From contig NZ_CP074572.1 in NCBI RefSeq assembly GCF_018394335.1, forward strand, positions 2,232,001-2,296,000: a stretch of 64,000 bases of DNA, in the 5' to 3' direction. Positions within the stretch are counted from its first letter, which is position 1; each line of letters opens with the position of its first letter. The position numbers and the translations under genes were made by a program. Shown here one piece after another: positions 58,853 through 64,000 of this stretch. The stretch comes from Shewanella dokdonensis (GTDB taxonomy: Bacteria; Pseudomonadota; Gammaproteobacteria; Enterobacterales; Shewanellaceae). The notes beneath the pieces are model-generated. The model worked only from the letters and a program-made list of their open reading frames with translations, was not told where the DNA came from and ran no database searches.

Positions 58853-59182
58853 ATGACATCACTCGCCCGTTATATTACCGCTATTCACCAGCGCAGTGCC
58901 CTGATTGTGGCTCAGCAGCAACGAGATTTGTCGTATCAAGATGATGGTGTGACGGTGACAGCCATTGATACCCAGTACCACTTCGCCGATGGCGTGGTGG
59001 TGCAGCATCAGTACGAAAAAGATGACGTCGAAGATGAGCAACTGTGTGCCGAATGTTGGAGTACGTACACGGTTGTCAGCGCACCCGCAGATATCGCTAT
59101 CTCCCCTCAGCGCAAAGCGTTTACCAATCATTGCCAAGAGATTTTCTGGCTGAAAACCCTACAGACGCAGCAGCGCGATTAA
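58853..59182 (+). CDS. Hypothetical protein
   Basis: A 109-residue soluble protein I do not recognise. It has an acidic middle (YEKDDVEDEQ) next to LCAECWSTYTVV with two cysteines three apart, and no signal peptide. The Cys pair might bind a metal. It is isolated: the PEBP gene diverges from it and the lipoprotein operon converges on it. An imperfect hairpin in the gap at about 59372-59414 may end the lipoprotein operon. Confidence 0.5.
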   Translation: MTSLARYITAIHQRSALIVAQQQRDLSYQDDGVTVTAIDTQYHFADGVVVQHQYEKDDVEDEQLCAECWSTYTVVSAPADIAISPQRKAFTNHCQEIFWLKTLQTQQRD

Positions 59183-59427
59183 GGTTGTGGCTATTTATAA
59201 TACTGAATGGTGTATTTGCGTGAGTCTTTTTTGGCTTCACTGTTCTGTTAAGTGTGAGGTTTTTACCAAAGTTAAACTCTCAAATGAAGGCGTGAAAATA
59301 ACAACCGCAGAAACTTATAAACCGGTATTCTGATTAAGTTTCTTGGTGTTTTTCCTTTAATCATAGTCTTAGGGTGGCGACTGTTTAGCTCTGTGCTAAG
59401 ACAGCCGCCCAAAGGAAGATATAGTGA

Positions 59428-60099
59428 TTAATTCACTTGCTTCTGTTCAAGAATTTTTACTGTGCCATCTTTATCGTAGTGCTGACTGTATTTGCCAGCA
59501 GGAAGCGTATTGACCACGATTCCGTTAACGGTTCTGGCAATTGGGACATAGTCAGTTGTGGCAGTGGATATCGCCGTTGAAATAATCGCTGCAAGGAGAC
59601 CTCCGCCACTGTTGCCTGAGGTGTCATAAACAATGGTCTGGCTATAGTGCCATAATTCTTCATTGTCTTTGGTAGAGACTAATCGAAAAGCGGCTCCCAC
59701 CGTTACGTTGCCACCAGTAATATAATAGTTTGTATCCCATTGATTAATAGTAACAAACAAAATCGCATCAGCCCCAAACAGTCCTTGGAACTTAGTGGCA
59801 TCAACCTGCTGTAACTGTTCTCCGTCAACAACCCCTTGCTGTTGGAGCAGCATATTAGTAATTGGTAGCGGCAGTACATAGTATCCAGCCTCGGCCAGCG
59901 GGGTAGCTATGGTTGTCGAATACAGTTCTGGTGCATCGGCAGCGGTTGAATGGTTAATTGCTGGCACCACTAATATTGAGAGTGGATGTTGTTGGTACAT
60001 CAGGGGATATGCAGCCTGCTTAGTAACATAATTGGGAGTTGCACAGCCTGTCAGCAAAGATGCGGTGGTGATTAATAGTAGTAGAATTATTTTTCTCAT
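59428..60099 (-). CDS. DUF799 lipoprotein
   Basis: A 223-residue lipoprotein (LLTGC, lipid Cys19) with the DUF799 pattern: AAYPLMYQQHPLSILVVPAI, YSTTIATPLAEAGYYVLPLP, FGADAILFVTINQWDTNYYI and VNGIVVNTLPAGKYS. The Neisseria antigen GNA1162 belongs to this family. It is the last of four lipoprotein genes (CsgG-like, small lipoprotein, DUF4810, DUF799), a conserved set thought to form an outer-membrane or periplasmic complex. Its ATG overlaps the DUF4810 stop. Confidence 0.8.
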   Translation of the reverse strand: MRKIILLLLITTASLLTGCATPNYVTKQAAYPLMYQQHPLSILVVPAINHSTAADAPELYSTTIATPLAEAGYYVLPLPITNMLLQQQGVVDGEQLQQVDATKFQGLFGADAILFVTINQWDTNYYITGGNVTVGAAFRLVSTKDNEELWHYSQTIVYDTSGNSGGGLLAAIISTAISTATTDYVPIARTVNGIVVNTLPAGKYSQHYDKDGTVKILEQKQVN

Positions 60100-60460
60100 A
60101 GTGAACGAGCATCCTTGTGTAGATCGTTTATCAGCTTATCCATAAGCGGTGCTGACTCGGGGAATAAATTTTTTCCTCATTAAAATACTGTAGTGCTAGT
60201 TCCGGTGAGTTCTGAGCTTGTAGCATACCTAATTCTGCACAAATGCCAGGTGGAATTTTCTTATGTTGCGCCACCGCATTTTCAACGATGGCAGTCAGTG
60301 ATTGTACATGTGCCTGGCGGCTGCTTTCGCTTGGAGATTTTTGATATTCATATGCAGTCTGTGAGTAATTACCCCAATAATAAATACTGTTACTATGGGC
60401 CGCGCAACCGCTAAGTACTATCAGCGCTATTGCTGTGAGTATGGTGTTATGTTTTCTCAT
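60096..60460 (-). CDS. DUF4810 lipoprotein (one frame change)
   Basis: Adding one base at the T-run 60169-60174 replaces the odd tail by EEKNLFPESAPLMDKLINDL and a stop that overlaps the next ATG (ATGA), giving 121 residues. Lipobox LSGC (Cys19), then IYYWGNYSQTAYEYQKSPSE, IPPGICAELGML and LALQYFNEEK are DUF4810 features. It sits between the small lipoprotein and the DUF799 gene as in the usual CsgG/DUF4810/DUF799 operons. The neat overlap after repair supports the frame correction. Confidence 0.8.
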
Positions 60461-60777
60461 CAGGGGATCCGTATCTCAAAAGTATTACCGTTAGTCACAA
60501 AAATATTGCGTTTAACTAATGTTTCACCGTTCTTCTGGATTTCAATTAAATGGTTGCCAGTCGCCACCACAAACTTGATCACCGTTTCATCTTTCTCCGT
60601 GTAACTAGTGACCCCATCTAAATTTATCGCCGGTTGTTTATCTAAAACCAACAGTGCTCCCGCCAGACTGCCAGTTAATTGGAGATAAGCTTTGTCATCT
60701 ACCTGAGTTGTTGTTTCATAATGTGAGCTACAAGCGCTTAGAAAAAGCGTTATGGCTATGAGAAATATTTTTTTCAT
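60460..60777 (-). CDS. Small lipoprotein of the CsgG operon
   Basis: A 105-residue lipoprotein (FLSAC, lipid Cys16). The mature part is beta-rich with GALLVLDKQPAINLDGVTSY and VVATGNHLIEIQKNGETLVK, like a small PEGA-type or pilus-associated fold; I cannot name a family firmly. Its stop overlaps the DUF4810 start by one base (TGATG) and it starts 3 bases after the CsgG-like stop, so all four genes are one transcript. Confidence 0.7.
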   Translation of the reverse strand: MKKIFLIAITLFLSACSSHYETTTQVDDKAYLQLTGSLAGALLVLDKQPAINLDGVTSYTEKDETVIKFVVATGNHLIEIQKNGETLVKRNIFVTNGNTFEIRIP

Positions 60778-60780
60778 GGG

Positions 60781-61727
60781 TTATGCCTTTTTCTGTTCTT
60801 GAACCACAAGACCTGAGAGCTGCTTAGGATTGATTGTTCCTGACACCAGTTCACATAGAGACAATTCATTACTACCTTTGCCAATAAAACTTTTAACTTT
60901 AATCGTGGCGATTTTTTCACCTGGCAACGTTATTAATAGTCCGGTCTGGGGGTTCTTGACCGTTTCACCTTCTTTGAGAACGTCAAAAAGCTCGTCGGTT
61001 TTCAGCCCTTGTGATTGTCCACCTGTCATCATCCATAGCGAACCTTGCTGACCGATCAAGTAAGCACGCCATGGGCTATCGAGTAGATTTTCGGTGATAT
61101 TACTGACAAGTTTGGAAATGGCAGCAGAGACGGCTTTATCGTCTAGCGATGAGTCATAACTGGCACGTTCACCAACATTAAATACGTGGTTGGCTTCAAC
61201 AACAGCTTCCCCGAGGCTTCCTCTGAATAGGCGATTTCCCCTGTACGTGTGTTAATCAAACGTACGTTAACAGTTGCATTGGCTTTTTGAATTTTATTAC
61301 GGCTGAAAATGCCGACTTCACTGGTGGTTGTGCGACCGAATTCAGAAACTGAGCCGATAATCAGAAAATCAGCTCCCACTGACTGCATGGTTGTACCGGC
61401 CAACTTATTTTCTGATAACACTTTATTCAGGTCGTTTCTTTCCAACATGATGAATTTATGTGTTTCAGTCAGGCGCGCAGCGAGGATATCCGCCGCTTGC
61501 TTACCAATCCGATCACCATCTTTATCAAGGAGGAAACTTCCACGTTTAGTTTCATCAGTGAAACGGGCAATGGCCACGACACGTTTTAGACCAAGCTGTT
61601 CTGGTGTTTGGAGTGTTGGGCTAATTTTTGGCGTGGCTATTGGCAGTGTGTTTACTGATTCTCTTGTCGCAGAAGTACAAGCGGTCAGCAGACTGAATGC
61701 CATTACTAACGTAACGAGTTTTTTCAT
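60781..61727 (-). CDS. CsgG/HfaB-family lipoprotein (one frame change)
   Basis: Adding one base at the C-run 61209-61212 joins SEEASGEAVVEANHVFNVGE and gives 315 residues. Lipobox LTAC (Cys17), then LKRVVAIARFTDETKRGSFL, LAARLTETHKFIMLERNDLN, GADFLIIGSVSEFGR and VRLINTRTGEIAYSEEA are typical CsgG blocks. CsgG forms the curli secretion channel in E. coli, but members beside DUF4810/DUF799 belong to a different, poorly understood assembly, and no curli subunit genes are here. I chose the ATG at 61727, with AAGG 5 bases before it. Confidence 0.8.
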
Positions 61728-61919
61728 GGTGCCTTTCTCTGGAATCGGCACGGGCATTGACATTGGGGACAAATGAGCAGCTTCCGTGCCATTGTGGGTT
61801 ATAAATGTTAACTTGCGGTAAGCGATATTAACAAGTGGCAGCAGAGGGTGCAGCATTTTTTTGTTACAACGGATGCAAAGATAGACGTAGATAGCAAAAT
61901 AATTATGCCAGATAGCAGA

Positions 61920-61940
61920 CTGCCGCCTTTAAGGCGGCAG
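61920..61940. terminator. Hairpin downstream of hslU
   Basis: Perfect repeat CTGCCGCC / GGCGGCAG with loop TTTAA, 23 bases beyond the hslU stop. On the minus strand no T-run follows, so termination strength is uncertain. Confidence 0.5.
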
Positions 61941-61963
61941 TAAAAGACAATATTAGGTTGTTT

Positions 61964-63289
61964 TTAAAGAATAAAGCGGCTGAGATCTTCGTCGTGCACT
62001 AAGGTTTCCAGATGAGCGTTGACGTATTCGGCATCAATCAGGTAATTGGCGCCGGATTTGTCGGCGGCTTCATAGGAGATATCTTCCATCAGCTTTTCCA
62101 TGATGGTGTGCAGCCGTCTTGCACCGATATTTTCGGTGGTTTCATTCACTTGGAAGGCGGCGTCGGCAATGCGGTCGATGCCTGATTCCGTAAATTCTAC
62201 CGTTACGCCTTCGGTTGCCATCAAGGCGACATACTGTTCGGTCAGCGATGCGTGTGGCTCGGTGAGAATGCGTTTGAAGTCGCCAGCGGTTAAGGCATCC
62301 AGTTCGACACGAATAGGCAGACGCCCCTGTAGCTCGGGGATCAGATCTGATGGTTTGGTCATCTGGAATGCACCAGAAGCGATAAACAGAATGTGGTCAG
62401 TGCGCACCATGCCGTGCTTGGTATTAACGGTACAGCCTTCTACCAATGGCAACAGGTCGCGTTGTACTCCTTCGCGGGAGACATCGGGGCCAGAGGTTTC
62501 ACCACGTTTACAGATCTTGTCGATTTCATCTAAGAAGACGATGCCGTGCTGTTCGACCAGTTCAATCGCTTGATCTTTAAGGTCTTCCTGATTCACCAGT
62601 TTGGCAGCTTCCTCTTCAGTCAACTGCTTCATGGCGTCTTTGATCTTCAGTTTGCGGCGTTTAGTCTGGCCTTGGCCCATATTTTGGAACAGGCTCTGCA
62701 ACTGGTTGGTCATCTCTTCCATCCCTGGAGGTGACATGATTTCCACGCCAATCTGCGGGCCAGCGACATCGATCTCAATCTCTTTGTCATCCAACTGGCC
62801 TTCGCGCAGTTTTTTGCGGAAGATCTGCCGGGTGTGCGAGCTGTCTTCTTTTTCGCTGTCCCAATCATTTTTGGGCTTGGGCAACAGTGCATCCAGTACC
62901 CGTTCTTCTGCCGCTTCTTCGGCTCGGGTGCGGCATTTCAGCATCTGCTGTTCGCGGGTCATCTTGACGGCGGCATCGGTCAGATCGCGGATGATCTGAT
63001 CCACTTCTTTGCCTACATAACCCACTTCGGTAAATTTGGTGGCTTCTACCTTGATAAACGGCGCATTGGCGAGTTTTGCCAGACGGCGAGCGATTTCGGT
63101 TTTACCAACACCGGTAGGGCCAATCATCAGGATATTTTTAGGGGTGACTTCTTGGCGCAGCGCGCTATCCAGCTGCATTCGCCGCCAACGGTTACGTAAG
63201 GCGACCGCCACTGAGCGCTTGGCTTTTTGCTGGCCGATAATATGGGCGTCCAGTTCGTGGACGATTTCGCGGGGTGTCATTTCCGACAT
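61964..63289 (-). CDS. hslU: HslU, ATPase subunit of the HslVU protease
   Basis: A 441-residue AAA+ unfoldase, full family length. [20 protein letters not shown] is Walker A, the pore loop is [26 protein letters not shown] is Walker [14 protein letters not shown] the sensor region, and the C-terminus ends DEDLSRFIL, the tail that inserts into HslV. HslU hexamers unfold proteins and feed them to the HslV dodecamer in the cytoplasm. The inserted I-domain (about residues 110-240) is present. It lies 20 bases after hslV, in one heat-shock operon. Confidence 0.97.
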   Translation of the reverse strand: MSEMTPREIVHELDAHIIGQQKAKRSVAVALRNRWRRMQLDSALRQEVTPKNILMIGPTGVGKTEIARRLAKLANAPFIKVEATKFTEVGYVGKEVDQIIRDLTDAAVKMTREQQMLKCRTRAEEAAEERVLDALLPKPKNDWDSEKEDSSHTRQIFRKKLREGQLDDKEIEIDVAGPQIGVEIMSPPGMEEMTNQLQSLFQNMGQGQTKRRKLKIKDAMKQLTEEEAAKLVNQEDLKDQAIELVEQHGIVFLDEIDKICKRGETSGPDVSREGVQRDLLPLVEGCTVNTKHGMVRTDHILFIASGAFQMTKPSDLIPELQGRLPIRVELDALTAGDFKRILTEPHASLTEQYVALMATEGVTVEFTESGIDRIADAAFQVNETTENIGARRLHTIMEKLMEDISYEAADKSGANYLIDAEYVNAHLETLVHDEDLSRFIL

Positions 63290-63309
63290 GGTACTTCCTC
63301 ACGCAGAAT

Positions 63310-63834
63310 TCAGTAATTCAGTTCTTCAATGGTCTTGAACTGATTGGTAAACACGCAGATGTTGCCAGCGATGGTTAAGGCTTTTTCGCAAATGTCGCGT
63401 GCAGTAAGTTCGGTATTTTCCAGCATGGCGATAGCGGCTGCCTGGGCGTAGTTACCACCGGAACCGATGGCGATCAGGTCATTTTCCGGCTGTAGTACAT
63501 CGCCATTACCTGTGATGATCAGTGAGCACTCAGCATCGGCCACCGCCAACAGTGCTTCAAGTTTGCGCAACATACGGTCGGTGCGCCAGTCTTTGGCCAG
63601 TTCCACGGCGGCTTTCATCAAGTGCCCTTGATGCATTTCCAATTTGGCTTCAAAGCGTTCGAATAAGGTGAACGCATCGGCAGTGCCACCGGCGAATCCG
63701 GCGATCACCTGGTCGTGGTACAGACGGCGGACTTTGCGGGCATTACCTTTCATGACGGTATTTCCCAGAGAAACTTGGCCATCACCGGCCATTACCACTT
63801 GTTTGTCACGGCGTACTGATACGATTGTTGTCAC
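63310..63834 (-). CDS. hslV: HslV, peptidase subunit of the HslVU protease
   Basis: A 174-residue proteasome-like subunit. It starts at a GTG (63834) with AGAGGA 6 bases before it; after Met removal Thr2 ([20 protein letters not shown]) is the nucleophile. [35 protein letters not shown] and [16 protein letters not shown] complete the family pattern. It forms the central proteolytic double ring of HslVU. In many relatives ftsN precedes it; only a terminator is visible upstream here. A good heat-shock promoter lies 56-83 bases before the start. Confidence 0.97.
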   Translation of the reverse strand: MTTIVSVRRDKQVVMAGDGQVSLGNTVMKGNARKVRRLYHDQVIAGFAGGTADAFTLFERFEAKLEMHQGHLMKAAVELAKDWRTDRMLRKLEALLAVADAECSLIITGNGDVLQPENDLIAIGSGGNYAQAAAIAMLENTELTARDICEKALTIAGNICVFTNQFKTIEELNY

Positions 63835-63889
63835 GATAAATCCTCTTAGCTGGCTGACGGGCGGCGCCGTCAGGGTGCGATAGAGGTTA

Positions 63890-63917
63890 ATATGGGGATA
63901 GCCTGATGAATATCAAG
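63890..63917 (-). promoter_or_regulatory. Sigma-32 (heat-shock) promoter of hslVU
   Basis: On the minus strand CTTGATA, 13 bases, CCCCATAT: this fits the RpoH consensus (CTTGAAA, 13-15 bases, CCCCATnT) very well. It is placed correctly for hslV. Confidence 0.85.
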
Positions 63918-63965
63918 CACAGAAACCGCAGTTTTTAAGGGTATACCATCAGGTTTAGCGATAAA

Positions 63966-63992
63966 AAACCGCAAGCCAATGACTTGCGGTTT
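63966..63992 (-). terminator. Terminator of the gene beyond the right edge
   Basis: Perfect 10-bp stem AAACCGCAAG / CTTGCGGTTT with a 7-base loop. On the minus strand it is followed by TTTTTTAT. It must end a minus-strand gene lying right of the window (ftsN in the usual order). Confidence 0.8.
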
Positions 63993-64000
63993 GGTTTGTG

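Noticed and set aside
1..64000. CRISPR arrays, rRNA and tRNA genes, integron attC sites, prophage genes
   Set aside because: No regularly spaced repeats, rRNA segments, cloverleaf sequences, integrase or phage structural genes were seen in reading both strands.

Overview
The window looks like a chromosomal segment of a Shewanella-type marine gammaproteobacterium. The evidence is the HslVU and RraA sequences, the TonB receptors, a diguanylate cyclase, a c-type cytochrome and roughly 50% G+C. It opens inside rraA and closes with hslU, hslV and a heat-shock promoter. Most genes look like ordinary chromosomal genes. Two stretches are clearly richer in A+T (about 5.5-6.5 kb and 31.5-36.3 kb) and may have been acquired.

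Layout. 0-2.7 kb: rraA end, a small membrane protein, a PAP2 phosphatase, a glycosyltransferase and a DUF971 protein. 2.9-6.5 kb: a winged-helix/nSTAND/TPR regulator and a small DP-EP-like protein. 6.6-8.7 kb: a Y1 (HUH) transposase element with a truncated tandem copy. 9-12.2 kb: diguanylate cyclase, histidine phosphatase, MetE-like protein. 12.5-28 kb: an M16 peptidase lipoprotein divergent from a 12.5-kb operon of envelope genes (membrane protein, DUF58, BatA-like, VWA, giant TPR protein). 28.3-31.4 kb: DoxX, MdaB, LysR and a relic of a second mdaB. 31.5-36.2 kb: cysteine-rich exported proteins, cytochrome c, a GntR regulator with an OprD porin, DUF2057. 36.8-46.3 kb: PHP-domain lipoprotein, orphan response regulator, large TonB receptor, MoxR ATPase and a two-component system. 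46.7-52.9 kb: a TonB receptor plus MolABC/FecBCD-like transporter and methyltransferase behind a ModE-like operator. 53-61.9 kb: YhbP, MFS transporter, Tat-exported enzyme, FMN reductase, PEBP protein and a CsgG/DUF4810/DUF799 lipoprotein operon. 61.9-64 kb: hslU and hslV.

Main biological lead. An identical 17-base sequence, CTTGCACCAACCTTGCA (an 11-bp-period repeat of TTGCA, the format used by OmpR/PhoB-type regulators), lies in three separate promoter regions: in front of the DUF58/Bat/TPR operon, the large TonB receptor, and the MoxR gene beside the two-component system. Degenerate copies in the same orientation precede the M16 peptidase and the orphan response regulator. This ties together scattered genes (two response regulators, histidine kinase, MoxR, Bat/VWA/TPR proteins, TonB receptor, M16 peptidase) as one probable regulon that I do not recognise as a described system. 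A second lead is the ModE-like operator, which suggests the 47-53 kb operon imports molybdate or tungstate.

Caution on quality. Eighteen genes are broken by 28 single-base frame changes. Twenty-three are repaired by adding one base to a homopolymer. Five are repaired by removing one C from a GCCWGGC string. This is a sequencing or consensus artefact signature, so I annotate these as single genes and not as pseudogenes.
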